In this document: one piece after another, positions 1-8,763 of the stretch
Position numbering within the stretch: the stretch's first letter is position 1
Layout: every line of letters begins with the position of its first letter
NCBI GenBank assembly: GCA_963922495.1
Contig: CAWUIH010000003.1
Coordinates: 1 to 55,085 of the forward strand
Source: CAWUIH01 sp963922495
Lineage (GTDB): Bacteria > Pseudomonadota > Gammaproteobacteria > Coxiellales > Coxiellaceae
Length of the DNA stretch: 55,085 nt
Reading direction: 5' to 3'
Notes under the pieces: model-generated
Seen by the model: the letters and a program-made list of their open reading frames with translations, nothing else
Databases searched by the model: none
What the model was told of the DNA's origin: nothing
Made by a program: the position numbers and the translations under genes

Positions 1-904
1 TTTGCGGCGAAAAACCTGCATTTCCCAACTCGCTAGCAGTGTACCCAGCGGCCTTCAATGCAGCGACACCACAACCCGATTTACGTAATTGTTTTGCAGA
101 GGCACCATTGGCGCGTGCTTGTTGCAATGTTGCTACACTGCAATCACGTGTCTGTATACCAGCCTGTGCCAATTCGGCAGCATTATAGCCAGCAGCAGCA
201 ATCTTATCTGGACTAAAACCTGCCTCAGCTAATTGTCCTGCGGAAAATCCAGCATTACGCAATTGTGTTGCTGTAAATCCTGCGTTTTTCAACTCCTTAG
301 TATCAAACCCAGCCAATGTTAATTGCGGTAACGTGTACCCACACTTTCGTAAGTTTTCAGCGGTTAAACCTACTTTTTTAAGATCACCGGCGGTATAACC
401 TGCTGCACGCAAAATAGGACACGAACAAGATTGGCAGAGTAGTTCTTCTGCAGTTACACCAGCCGCACGCGCACGCTTAATATTATCGAGCGAACAACTG
501 GCGGGATTGGGTCGATACATCACCACAACTTTTTTAATCGGACATTGCAACTTGGATACTTGATCAGTGCTATCTTGTTTGTCCGCCACTTGTTCAAAAT
601 TATTGATGGAACCTGAAAAACTTGGGCGAGTAATTGTGGGTACAAAGCTCGTTAATTTTTTAACGGCCTGCTTGGACTGCTCATAATTTTGTTTATTTTG
701 CGCCAACACGTAGTTACTGGAAGGGTTTCCAGCACCTGGCAAAGACTGAATCGTAGGATTAGGAACTATCTCTGATTTACCTGCAAAGGTTTTTTTCTCA
801 GACAAATAATGCCATACCAACGCAATAACAATTATTAGAACTACAGCGGCGACCAGTGCAGCCAAAACCCGTAACTTTGCACTCTGTAGTAGTTGTTTTT
901 TCAT
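1..904 (-). CDS. dotG: DotG/IcmE, T4BSS core-channel protein (5' part; runs off the window)
   Basis: The frame is open from an ATG at 904 to base 1, so only about 300 N-terminal residues are seen. It starts with a short basic stretch, then one hydrophobic membrane segment at about residues 12-30, a polar linker, and from about residue 140 degenerate ten-residue repeats with a core like AGFTAxxLxxA, interrupted by Cys-containing units. An inner-membrane helix followed by such repeats is typical of DotG/IcmE, whose VirB10-like C-terminal domain would lie beyond the window. It follows icmK by 4 to 13 bp, as in Legionella. An alternative ATG at 913 has the AAGAAG sequence directly against it; the ATG at 904 has it 9 nt away and is preferred. 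Confidence 0.9.
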   Translation of the reverse strand, partial: MKKQLLQSAKLRVLAALVAAVVLIIVIALVWHYLSEKKTFAGKSEIVPNPTIQSLPGAGNPSSNYVLAQNKQNYEQSKQAVKKLTSFVPTITRPSFSGSINNFEQVADKQDSTDQVSKLQCPIKKVVVMYRPNPASCSLDNIKRARAAGVTAEELLCQSCSCPILRAAGYTAGDLKKVGLTAENLRKCGYTLPQLTLAGFDTKELKNAGFTATQLRNAGFSAGQLAEAGFSPDKIAAAGYNAAELAQAGIQTRDCSVATLQQARANGASAKQLRKSGCGVAALKAAGYTASELGNAGFSPQ

Positions 905-917
905 ATTTGTCATCTTC

Positions 918-1898
918 TTACAAACCTTTAATCTTCAAAGTTATTAACTGCCCATGCTGTAATGCTAAAATGACTGGTGTTGGCTGTAATTCATAAGCAT
1001 GAGTACCATCACCACTGGTCATTGTCGAGACCCAAGCGGGTGACAATAACGTCATTCGTGTTCGTAAATAGAGATGACCACTATAAAACCAGCCCTGACA
1101 CCCTCCTCCATTTATATTAAGCACTTTACTGCCCTGAGGTGGTATGCCGTTTAAAATATTAAGCAACTGTGGACTCTCAGTCGCTGGTAAGCCATTGATG
1201 TTTGGTTTTGCATTCGGACCAAAACCCGGTACACGAAAATCAACACGGTAGTCTACGGCATTTTGTCCTGGCATCAGTGTAACCATTACCGGAGTATTTA
1301 ATCCCTGTAACATGATAGCTAAGTTACCATTTTTATAACGGTCAAGGGCTTGAACCATGAGTGTATTGCCCTCTTTATCCCACTGAACATTAAAACTTCT
1401 GGGATCACCGATGTCATAAGCTTTAATCGGCCAAGGTGCACCTGTTGAGTCCACAAAAACCAATGAAGAAACAAAACCCGAACGTAATCGTACAATAGGC
1501 GGTGAGGCATTGGGCGAGAGATTAACAATCACAGAGCTGGATGTCGGCTTGGGTGGCGTTCCAGGATAAGCGGCTGCCGCACGTTGACTATCATCGAAAA
1601 TCTTACGCAATGTCTTGATTTGTGTGGGGGTTAAAGGCGCCATACTGCGAACCGTATTGGCAAAAGCTTGATCACTCAAACCGGTGCGTTGAAGGCCAGT
1701 TGACCTATTATTTTTTGACGTTGGCTTTTCTTGAGGATGCACCATAGGAGTAGGGTGTTTGCTATGACCAGAAATTAGTGCAGCAATACCATAATCACTA
1801 TCATTTTCTGCAAGCGATGAGCTTCCCAATAATAGCATGGTACTGACAAGCGCCAAACTAGACATTTTTCGACTCAACCGTTTTCTCATTTTTATCAT
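918..1898 (-). CDS. dotH: DotH/IcmK, outer-membrane core component of the Dot/Icm system
   Basis: 326 residues with a signal peptide (basic start, hydrophobic core LALVSTMLLLG, cleavage near residue 30). A low-complexity linker is followed by a beta-rich domain. Sequence and position between icmL and icmE identify DotH/IcmK, which with lipoproteins DotC and DotD forms the outer-membrane ring of the secretion channel. L. pneumophila IcmK is about 360 residues, so this one is somewhat shorter in the N-terminal part. The gene lies 28 bp after the upstream icmL and belongs to the same minus-strand operon. Confidence 0.93.
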   Translation of the reverse strand: MIKMRKRLSRKMSSLALVSTMLLLGSSSLAENDSDYGIAALISGHSKHPTPMVHPQEKPTSKNNRSTGLQRTGLSDQAFANTVRSMAPLTPTQIKTLRKIFDDSQRAAAAYPGTPPKPTSSSVIVNLSPNASPPIVRLRSGFVSSLVFVDSTGAPWPIKAYDIGDPRSFNVQWDKEGNTLMVQALDRYKNGNLAIMLQGLNTPVMVTLMPGQNAVDYRVDFRVPGFGPNAKPNINGLPATESPQLLNILNGIPPQGSKVLNINGGGCQGWFYSGHLYLRTRMTLLSPAWVSTMTSGDGTHAYELQPTPVILALQHGQLITLKIKGL

Positions 1899-1926
1899 AA
1901 AATACTCATTCGTTGATCTATACTGC

Positions 1927-2577
1927 CTAACCTTCAGGAGTCGGATTCAGCGTTTGCACAAAGAAATTATTTATTGCCACGCGATTGGGAAAATAAGAAG
2001 TTGGTTCCCGCAATACGATAATTGTCACATTCATCGGAGTTTGAATAGTATGAGTATTGCCTCTATATGTCACCAACAATGGCATTTTAATGTTCCAAGC
2101 GAAATGGCCATCGACAATACCTTTTCGCATAATGGTAGGTGAACCTGTCAATTTAGCGCTAGATACCATTTGCAATGCTTGCAAAGTTTTTAAGTTATTG
2201 GTGCTTTTTAAACTAGCAATAAACCACTTCCATCCCTCTTGTGTGAAATTTTCTTGTGCCTGGTCCAATTGAGCACGCCAGTGGATATAATCTAAATTAA
2301 ATACTTTCTGGACCGCTCCAGCAGCCCAAGGTAGTAGCATGTCATCAGGCACAACCGGATCGGTCAGTGGGTGCATCATAATAATTTGACCAGCTGCTGT
2401 GGTGGCAAAGTACACCGGAGTGGGTGGAAATGTAACTTTATAAAAAACCATCAATGCCAGAATAATATTTATTGCGATCACCATAATCAAAGCGACCCAT
2501 GCGCGACGATAATTGTCGCGATAAAATTCATTTCTTAACAAAATTAATTTTAGTCCATCTGATTTATTTGCTGTCAT
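1927..2577 (-). CDS. icmL: DotI/IcmL, inner-membrane T4BSS protein (first copy, next to icmK)
   Basis: 216 residues: a cytoplasmic N-terminus rich in charged residues (with an RNEFYRDNYR motif), one membrane helix at about residues 28-50, then a periplasmic VirB8-like domain beginning with the family-typical stretch PPTPVYFATTAAGQI. Length matches Legionella DotI (about 212). It forms part of the inner-membrane complex of the channel. Its upstream neighbour is a paralogue of the same length, 8 bp away. Confidence 0.93.
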   Translation of the reverse strand: MTANKSDGLKLILLRNEFYRDNYRRAWVALIMVIAINIILALMVFYKVTFPPTPVYFATTAAGQIIMMHPLTDPVVPDDMLLPWAAGAVQKVFNLDYIHWRAQLDQAQENFTQEGWKWFIASLKSTNNLKTLQALQMVSSAKLTGSPTIMRKGIVDGHFAWNIKMPLLVTYRGNTHTIQTPMNVTIIVLREPTSYFPNRVAINNFFVQTLNPTPEG

Positions 2578-2585
2578 CTGAATAT

Positions 2586-3203
2586 TTACTCTGCTCTGAA
2601 TCTATTAATTTGAATACTTTTTGCGGTATTAATATTAGGGACGCGCTCAACATTCATAGTAATCAATAAATGTTTTTGACTGTGTTCACTGGCACTGGTG
2701 TAAGTCAGCAATAATGGAAACTGCACGACCCAATTGTAACGGCCCTGTACGACTTCGCGACTCAAAATAACTGGTGTGTTGCTGACGATAGAGTTAATAA
2801 ATAACTTATTGTCTGAAAGCGAGCTGAGCACCCCTGCTTTTTTAAGTGATTGTCGTACTGAGTCCCAGCCACTCGACGTGAAATTTACTGAAGCAGCTTT
2901 AAGTGCTTGTTCATAGTTATTAAAGTTCATATTAAAACACGCTTCTGCCGCTGCCATTGCCCATTTTTTTAAATACGTATCGGTGACGACGGGTTCATCC
3001 AGTGCTGAGAGAGGCACAAGTTGCCCTGTTCGAGTGGTGGCAAAATAATGTGGTCTTGGCATTGTAAAAATCAAATATACTAGAAGACATAGAAATACTA
3101 AACCACTAACTACAAAGATACTTAGCCATTTCATTATCAAACGATATCGATCACGGTATTGATCATTTCTATCTAGATCTAAATTATCAGTTTCGTTGTT
3201 CAT
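2586..3203 (-). CDS. icmL: Second full-length IcmL/DotI paralogue in the icmM/dotJ position
   Basis: 205 residues with the same layout as its neighbour: charged N-terminus with an RNDQYRDRYR motif, a membrane helix at about residues 28-50, then PRPHYFATTRTGQLVPL leading into a periplasmic domain. In L. pneumophila this slot between icmN and icmL holds DotJ/IcmM, a paralogue of DotI shortened to about 94 residues with almost no periplasmic domain. Here the domain is kept, so the protein may form a heteromeric complex with the other copy through both membrane and periplasmic parts. I recall that Coxiella also has two icmL genes. The ORF stops 8 bp before the next start. Confidence 0.9.
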   Translation of the reverse strand: MNNETDNLDLDRNDQYRDRYRLIMKWLSIFVVSGLVFLCLLVYLIFTMPRPHYFATTRTGQLVPLSALDEPVVTDTYLKKWAMAAAEACFNMNFNNYEQALKAASVNFTSSGWDSVRQSLKKAGVLSSLSDNKLFINSIVSNTPVILSREVVQGRYNWVVQFPLLLTYTSASEHSQKHLLITMNVERVPNINTAKSIQINRFRAE

Positions 3204-3205
3204 GA

Positions 3206-3796
3206 TTATGAATAAGGTTTAGTTTCTGGATAATATCGAAAACTGATTTCGATACGCCGGTTCATAAAACGACCCCGTGCACTATCATTCCAATCAACAG
3301 GTTGGCTGTATCCTGAACTCACGGCGTACTGCAATCGTGTGTTATTACCACCATTCCACAGTGTAGTAGCAACAACCTGTGCTTGTCTTGCTGTTAATAC
3401 GTTTTTGTGCGTCAAATCGCCCTTGCTATCACTAAAGGCCACGACTTTAACGTAGGTTTTTTGATAAGTTGCCATTAATCGCGCCACATGCCCTAATACA
3501 AATCGATAGTCAGGATATAAATTGGCAGATTGTGGCTTAAAAACAAAATCAGTCATCAGAATAATACGGATAGTTTGGCCATAATGAATGATTTTGACAC
3601 CTTCTCCAGAAAGTTGATCTATGTAGGAATCTCGAATTTCTTGCAAGCTTGGTTTACTGATTTTGTAGCGATATAAACCTTTTGCACAGCCTGCTAGGAG
3701 CGCCAAAGTCAGAATGAGCGATAGCAATCGACTTACCGCAAACGTTACGATTGACGTTAGACGAACAATTATCGCATGTCTTACTTTATCATTCAT
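3206..3796 (-). CDS. dotK: DotK/IcmN, OmpA-like lipoprotein of the Dot/Icm system
   Basis: About 196 residues. A long basic N-region precedes a hydrophobic stretch ending in the lipobox LLAGC, so the mature protein is probably lipid-anchored. The C-terminal half is an OmpA-type peptidoglycan-binding domain (RQAQVVATTLW near residue 140, later GRFMNRRIEI). It sits between dotL and the icmL pair, as in Legionella. The frame could start at a TTG at 3805; the ATG at 3796 is chosen for its codon, with an AAGAG sequence 11 nt upstream. Confidence 0.88.
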   Translation of the reverse strand: MNDKVRHAIIVRLTSIVTFAVSRLLSLILTLALLAGCAKGLYRYKISKPSLQEIRDSYIDQLSGEGVKIIHYGQTIRIILMTDFVFKPQSANLYPDYRFVLGHVARLMATYQKTYVKVVAFSDSKGDLTHKNVLTARQAQVVATTLWNGGNNTRLQYAVSSGYSQPVDWNDSARGRFMNRRIEISFRYYPETKPYS

Positions 3797-3843
3797 TAAA
3801 ATCAAACTCTTACTAAAAATGATTCCTTCCAGCTAATCTCCTC

Positions 3844-6228
3844 TTATTTATTCTTATCTTTCTCCTTCTCCTTTTCTTTTTCTTTTTCTTCTTTTTTACG
3901 AAGCGCTATTGCGCTCACCATCTCTCGAACACCATGGGACAATGTCGCGGCGTCAATTTCTGGTTTTTCCTCAGGTGGATATTGAGTCCCCTTTTCCATA
4001 TCACCAATTAATTCGATAGCTATATTCATCGCTTGCTGACTTGATTTACCGCATAAGCGTTGGATATATTCAATCTGATCACGTAAATAGCCTCTATCTA
4101 ATAATGGCTTCTTAAACGCATCCATATCATCTGTAATTACCATTTTACGTAAATAATCTGATTCACGCATCGGGGCAAACATATTTAAGTAATCTACTTC
4201 AGCAGTTTCTAGCAAATCAGCAAAAAAATCATCTGGGATATCTGTCTTGGTAAAAAACGATGCCATCGCTGCCACTGAACAGTCAATAGGATTGAGTTTT
4301 TCGTTATCTTGGAAAACTTGCGAAACTTTTTCAACCTCTTCATTAACCGCATGAAGGCCGGCAAACTCTATCGGCTGGTTAACTAATCGGTCAACATAGT
4401 TAAATGATTTCTCCAACTTTTGTACATCTTCATCAGAGGGTTTACTGACTTTGAGAAAATGATTTAATCGCAAGTGCCTAATAGGTTTTGGATTCGCATA
4501 AAAGAATTTACCTCTCACAATTTTAGATTTAAAGAAGAAATGTGCATCACCTTCTCGCTGCTCCTTTAAATCGAGTAGATCAATACGCGCACGTTTTTCA
4601 ACCCGCGCACCACGACCGTCTTGATACATACCAAGCACACCCCCTTGATCGACCTGAAAACTCTCTACATGCGTAACATAAGATTCACCAGCTGATTTCA
4701 TAAAAAAGTCCCAGGTCTCAGTGGGATCTTCTAACTTCATACAAATCTTGATGTTAGTATTCGCACCAATAGAAGCCGCTTCCTCTTTAGAAGCTTTTTG
4801 GAAGGCTGGTAAATCTTGTCCAGCAAACACAACCGAAAATCCAAGGGAACGCGCTTGCGCAGGAACTACTGCAAATCCTTCCACAGCATAGTAACCATAT
4901 TCATCTAAAATACACAGAAAGGGAGTTTTTGAATTCGTAGGCTTGGAGTCCACTAAGTCAGCATAACCACCTTCCACATGCTCACCTAGACCAGAAGCCA
5001 TCATTGCTTTCAGAGTAGAAACAATAACCTTCCCCAAGTTGGACAATTCGTCAGGAGACTTTTCTAGTGCAGGCAACAATACACACAATATACGGCGATT
5101 TAACACAACATCTCGCAAATCAACCTCTGCGAGATTGGTACGCATGATGTGGCCGTAAGTATCTGCCAATGAAGTGAATACCCGCACCAATTGCATGGTG
5201 ATAAAACCGTGTTGCTCTAATACTTGGGAAACTTGTTTACCTTTCTTTTCTTTATTATAACCTGGCAAAGTCAAAACATAGTTTGTAATCGGCTCAATCG
5301 CATTCGGAGGTACATTTTCAAGATTAATTGGCTCTTGCCCGTCGCGCAAAAATAACTTATCAACCACCATAGCCTCTAATTTTGGCAGATGAAAATAATT
5401 ACGAATGCTGTTGGCATCAAGCAAAATATGTCCTGCATCACGCATCGCCACCAAAATTTTCATAAGCGCTTCAGTAAAAGCAATAGCACGACCTTTCCAC
5501 ATATCGCCATCAGGGCTTCCTGCTGCTTTATCCATCATACTAACAACTAGCTGAGCCAACATGCTGGAAGAACCATTTGCAAAAGGATTTAGAGTATTGG
5601 ATAAACGTTTTTCCTGCGGCCCAATAATATCTCGCGCTCCAGTCATAAAATTGATGAGCAACATATCATCCTCGCGGCCCATCGAGCGCACCATAGAAAA
5701 TAGCTTCGCATAAAGCGAATTATCACCTTTACCATCAACATAAATAAAACCGCTCGCTTGCAACAGTGCGTTATAAGCAATACCAATCATAGATTCGGTC
5801 TTACCACTACCAGTAGACCCAAAAATCAGCACATGGGTACGCATGTCTTCATTACTAAACCACAATTCTTCTTTTGATCGAATTTCGTTACCAAAATAGT
5901 AGATTCCTCGCGCTTGACGAGGTTTGTTGTGCGTACCTGGTAACGGATCATTGTAATCTTTCAGTCGAGATCGCATTGGTAGACGAAAGGGTAATTTTTC
6001 CTTACGGGTGATGGTGTAGGCAAATGAACCCAAAGCTAAAAGTAAAATGATATCAGCATAATAAAAGAAGAAAATTGCAAAAATGGCAGCTGTTATAACG
6101 ACGACGGCTGAGTAACGCGAGTTTTGAAAAAAATCAGCAACACGAACTGAGAGCGCCCGGGTGTCACGCAACACCTGCGAATGCATACGCTCATGTCTGT
6201 CTTCTAAGCCGCGCGGTTGGTACGCCAT
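3844..6228 (-). CDS. dotL: DotL/IcmO, type IV coupling ATPase
   Basis: 794 residues, close to the 783 of Legionella DotL. Two membrane helices lie at about residues 40-72, followed by the Walker A motif GSTGSGKT at 137-144. A Walker B-like segment ends in LCILDEYGYY near residue 440. DotL is the VirD4-type coupling protein that receives effectors and passes them to the channel. Its C-terminal region in Legionella binds IcmS, IcmW and DotN/DotM. The tail here ends in a run of alternating Lys and Glu. The start overlaps the end of icmP by 25 bp, which suggests translational coupling. The first residues (MAYQPRGLEDRHERMHSQVL) resemble the start of the family. Confidence 0.96.
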   Translation of the reverse strand: MAYQPRGLEDRHERMHSQVLRDTRALSVRVADFFQNSRYSAVVVITAAIFAIFFFYYADIILLLALGSFAYTITRKEKLPFRLPMRSRLKDYNDPLPGTHNKPRQARGIYYFGNEIRSKEELWFSNEDMRTHVLIFGSTGSGKTESMIGIAYNALLQASGFIYVDGKGDNSLYAKLFSMVRSMGREDDMLLINFMTGARDIIGPQEKRLSNTLNPFANGSSSMLAQLVVSMMDKAAGSPDGDMWKGRAIAFTEALMKILVAMRDAGHILLDANSIRNYFHLPKLEAMVVDKLFLRDGQEPINLENVPPNAIEPITNYVLTLPGYNKEKKGKQVSQVLEQHGFITMQLVRVFTSLADTYGHIMRTNLAEVDLRDVVLNRRILCVLLPALEKSPDELSNLGKVIVSTLKAMMASGLGEHVEGGYADLVDSKPTNSKTPFLCILDEYGYYAVEGFAVVPAQARSLGFSVVFAGQDLPAFQKASKEEAASIGANTNIKICMKLEDPTETWDFFMKSAGESYVTHVESFQVDQGGVLGMYQDGRGARVEKRARIDLLDLKEQREGDAHFFFKSKIVRGKFFYANPKPIRHLRLNHFLKVSKPSDEDVQKLEKSFNYVDRLVNQPIEFAGLHAVNEEVEKVSQVFQDNEKLNPIDCSVAAMASFFTKTDIPDDFFADLLETAEVDYLNMFAPMRESDYLRKMVITDDMDAFKKPLLDRGYLRDQIEYIQRLCGKSSQQAMNIAIELIGDMEKGTQYPPEEKPEIDAATLSHGVREMVSAIALRKKEEKEKEKEKEKDKNK

Positions 6229-7364
6229 GAGTCACCTTCTTCTCTATACAAAATATTCTTAATTGCTTCCTCAAGAGCGACAACGGCTTCTTTCAACATC
6301 GGTGCGCGCAAGGCACGGCTCAATCGTTTTTCTGCTAACCATTGTGCGAATAACCCTGCCACTTCAACTACAGGCGTTTGACGACCCACAGAGTTCAACA
6401 TGTACCACATACGACGATCAAGTGGCTTTAGCCACAAAAATTCAGAGGTTGCTAACACCCCATCCGAACGGGCAACCTCCAATAAACTAGCCATTAAAGT
6501 ACCTACGTAAGCGTGACGACCTTGAAGCCATTTGATGATATGAGAATGTTTGTATTGCATTAACTGTTCTTCAACACCTTTAAAATCTAGTTTGCCGTGA
6601 CTGGCTGATTGTGCAATTTGCCTAAGCAGATCATCGGAAATTTTATTTTTACGCTCCGCCCGTGACAGAAAACACACGACGAGTGCCTTGAGGTGAATTG
6701 GAAGTGCATCAACGCTACTCCACAATGATCCAAGCTGCAACATCATCGCTCGCTCCGCAGGACCCTGCTTAATAGACCATATTTTTTTTCCTTCTTTGTC
6801 CTTTTTAACTTCCAACAAATCATTTTCTTTGCTGAATTCGATAGGCGTTTGGGCCATTGCCCAAGCACCTTCTCGCAACTCAGTTTTAACGAGATTCATA
6901 GACATAATCGGTGTGATTTCAGGCCAATTATTCACCTCAGTTTTTTTCAAGCTATTCATGCTGTAATTATTATGATATTTACCAGTGCGACTACCAAAAA
7001 ATAGCCATGCGGACAAACCCATCAAAATGACTGCAACCGGGAAACGCAACCACAACCCCACATAATCACTGAGTTGTTCGATAGAATGAAATTTAACGTC
7101 TTTTACTACAGCAGTTTGCAAATAGATGTGCCAGTGCTCCAACTGCACAGTATTAATCGGTTTGATATGCACCCAATGCGTTAACCAATTGACCACATAA
7201 ATGACTCCCAGGATGACATCTATCTCAACACGACGAATAAAAAATACGATGTCGACAATTACTGCCTCGTACACAAACCACAGCATGACTACTGCCACAA
7301 CAGCAATAAAAGTGTAAATAAACAAATTTAACGTTTGATCGTTTTGCCCACCACCACCACGCAT
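6204..7364 (-). CDS. dotM: DotM/IcmP, coupling-complex subunit
   Basis: 386 residues, near the family length of about 376. Three hydrophobic segments lie in the first 130 residues (about 12-38, 42-62 and 107-126), followed by a soluble cytoplasmic domain. In Legionella that domain binds glutamate-rich effector signals. The gene is joined to both neighbours: its ATG shares bases with the icmQ stop (TAATG), and its 3' end overlaps icmO by 25 bp. Confidence 0.94.
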   Translation of the reverse strand: MRGGGGQNDQTLNLFIYTFIAVVAVVMLWFVYEAVIVDIVFFIRRVEIDVILGVIYVVNWLTHWVHIKPINTVQLEHWHIYLQTAVVKDVKFHSIEQLSDYVGLWLRFPVAVILMGLSAWLFFGSRTGKYHNNYSMNSLKKTEVNNWPEITPIMSMNLVKTELREGAWAMAQTPIEFSKENDLLEVKKDKEGKKIWSIKQGPAERAMMLQLGSLWSSVDALPIHLKALVVCFLSRAERKNKISDDLLRQIAQSASHGKLDFKGVEEQLMQYKHSHIIKWLQGRHAYVGTLMASLLEVARSDGVLATSEFLWLKPLDRRMWYMLNSVGRQTPVVEVAGLFAQWLAEKRLSRALRAPMLKEAVVALEEAIKNILYREEGDSWRTNRAA

Positions 7365-8077
7365 TATTTCATCTCTTCAGGTGTCTTAAGAATTAATTGG
7401 TCTTCGTGAAAATGATAATTTTTGCCAAGGTGAACAAATTCGAGAATATTGCTTGACTGCACAGCACCTGGCAATAAGCTTATGAGTTGACTACCAAGGC
7501 GATCTTTTAGTGGACGTCGCCCTTCCAAGGAAATAATTTTTTTAGGATCAATGTTGACGACGGCATAAGCTTCAGAAGTTTGTAATAATTTAATACGGAT
7601 AATTTTCTCAACGTCTTGCTGTGACTGATAAATAGGTCGCCCAACCATGTGAGTAGATATATTCGTTAATATTTGCTCCCAACGCCTTATGTCGTGACCA
7701 TTACTTTGATATAACGAGACGTAAATTGTCGTGCCATTCTCAAGTAGGCGTGGTGTAAACTGAGAAATTTCTCCTCTTTGATCTATCGACTTAAGCAATG
7801 CAATGGCTTGTGCATGTATCTTCTTTAGTGGCCGAATAACACTGCGTAAAAACAACGAAGCCTCCCATTCTTCTGCTGACAACACACGATCTACAGTGTA
7901 GACAATTTTTTCACAGAGCTGTTTAAGATCATCATCGCTACGGTAATTTTTAGCGTAAAATACTTCCGCATACTGTGAAAATTGTGACTTTTCAGCGTTA
8001 ATAGTTTCTAACAAACGTCGCTTTAAGACTTGGTTTTTTAAGTCGAAATGTCGATTTGATGTGATATTAAATCCCAC
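7364..8077 (-). CDS. icmQ: IcmQ, membrane-active T4BSS cytoplasmic protein, with an N-terminal extension
   Basis: 237 residues. The C-terminal two thirds match IcmQ: IYVSLYQSNG, RRWEQIL, a VGRPIY motif, then an EFVHLG segment near the end. IcmQ inserts into membranes, binds NAD through its C-terminal domain and is controlled by its partner IcmR. Legionella IcmQ is about 191 residues; here roughly 45 extra residues precede the usual N-terminal helices. No convincing in-frame start further in was found. The start lies 1 bp after the stop of the small upstream gene, which supports a paired function. Confidence 0.88.
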   Translation of the reverse strand: MGFNITSNRHFDLKNQVLKRRLLETINAEKSQFSQYAEVFYAKNYRSDDDLKQLCEKIVYTVDRVLSAEEWEASLFLRSVIRPLKKIHAQAIALLKSIDQRGEISQFTPRLLENGTTIYVSLYQSNGHDIRRWEQILTNISTHMVGRPIYQSQQDVEKIIRIKLLQTSEAYAVVNIDPKKIISLEGRRPLKDRLGSQLISLLPGAVQSSNILEFVHLGKNYHFHEDQLILKTPEEMK

Positions 8078-8078
8078 G

Positions 8079-8261
8079 TCACATACCCAAGCTTAACGAT
8101 TGAAACGAACTATCATCTTGCTGCTCGTGTGATGCTGCTTCCCTAGGCACAACAGATTGACTTACGGCACCCAAACACTCTTGCAATATATGCACTAAAC
8201 CATTCACACTCTGATGGACAGTATCGGGATCAATCCCAGTTGTAGATTTATCACCTGCCAT
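8079..8261 (-). CDS. Small IcmR-like protein (putative functional homologue of IcmR)
   Basis: 60 residues. The start has a good ribosome site (AAGAGGG, 8 nt upstream). A single predicted amphipathic helix (DTVHQSVNGLVHILQECLG) is followed by a polar Gln/Ser-rich tail. Sequence similarity to a named family is not visible to me. The call rests on position: the slot directly upstream of icmQ holds icmR in L. pneumophila and very divergent 'FIR' genes in other Legionella and Coxiella, which bind IcmQ through one helical segment. At 60 residues it would be among the smallest of these. It is the first gene after the PmrA-type promoter at 8336-8368. Confidence 0.65.
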   Translation of the reverse strand: MAGDKSTTGIDPDTVHQSVNGLVHILQECLGAVSQSVVPREAASHEQQDDSSFQSLSLGM

Positions 8262-8335
8262 GTAGTAGCCCTCTTAAATATCATGTAAATTCGATGATCA
8301 CAAAAAACTTGTATTGGTTTATGTTTATACTAAGC

Positions 8336-8368
8336 ATTCTACGTTCAGAATCTTAAGAGAGTATTAAA
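8336..8368 (-). promoter_or_regulatory. PmrA-type promoter for the icmR-icmQ-dotM-dotL-... operon
   Basis: On the minus strand, half-sites TTTAATACT (8368-8360) and CTTAAGATT (8357-8349) are separated by 2 bp. Seven bases later comes a -10 hexamer TAGAAT (8341-8336). This follows the tandem PmrA consensus published for Legionella and Coxiella, with the box replacing the -35 element. The -10 is 75 bp from the first start codon. The geometry is the same as at dotD, icmV, icmW and 26.57 kb. Confidence 0.75.
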
Positions 8369-8499
8369 AAAATCTGCGCTGGACTCTCTCTTAACGATCA
8401 GAGTAACGGATTGCGGGGGATGACAGTGTGTCTATTTTGTGCTAATTAATAATTACTAAATACACAATACTACCTAAGTAATGCAAATAGGTTTCAATA

Positions 8500-8763
8500 A
8501 TGATGAAGCGCTCTCTAGAAAATGCCCATTGGCGTGATTCTGCCAGATCAGTGCGGTTTTGGATTTGGGATGGGAAAACTGCTTTTCCACTATTTTTATT
8601 TCTGATACATATTTCGTGGTGGACACTTGGTTTGTCATTGATTACGATGCTTTTTTTTACTGCGCTCAATCGCTATGGTTTCAGTGTTGAAGTGTTCTTT
8701 CGTCTGCTGCGAAGCTTTATTGCTGGCAAACATAAAGCAGCCATACCTTGGTGGGACAACTAA
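8500..8763 (+). CDS. icmT: IcmT, small inner-membrane T4BSS protein
   Basis: 87 residues (Legionella 86). Conserved features are NAHWRDSAR near residue 8, RFWIWDG, one or two hydrophobic segments at about residues 28-58, and the end RYGFSVEVFFRLLRSFIAG with a terminal PWWDN. IcmT is needed for Dot/Icm translocation and egress. Two adjacent ATGs exist; the first has an AGG 8 nt upstream. The next gene, icmS, starts directly after the stop codon. Confidence 0.93.
   Translation: MMKRSLENAHWRDSARSVRFWIWDGKTAFPLFLFLIHISWWTLGLSLITMLFFTALNRYGFSVEVFFRLLRSFIAGKHKAAIPWWDN

Noticed and set aside
160..480. Regular spacing of similar short DNA units that might suggest a CRISPR or tandem repeat array
   Set aside because: The units are about 30 bp, in frame and degenerate, and encode the ten-residue protein repeats of DotG.
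1837..2142. 101-residue plus-strand frame over icmK and icmL
   Set aside because: Antisense to two firm Dot/Icm genes, with low coding quality.
8386..8430. PmrA box for icmT-icmS in the plus direction
   Set aside because: Only one half-site-like CTCTTAACG is present; the upstream half and the correctly spaced -10 are missing.
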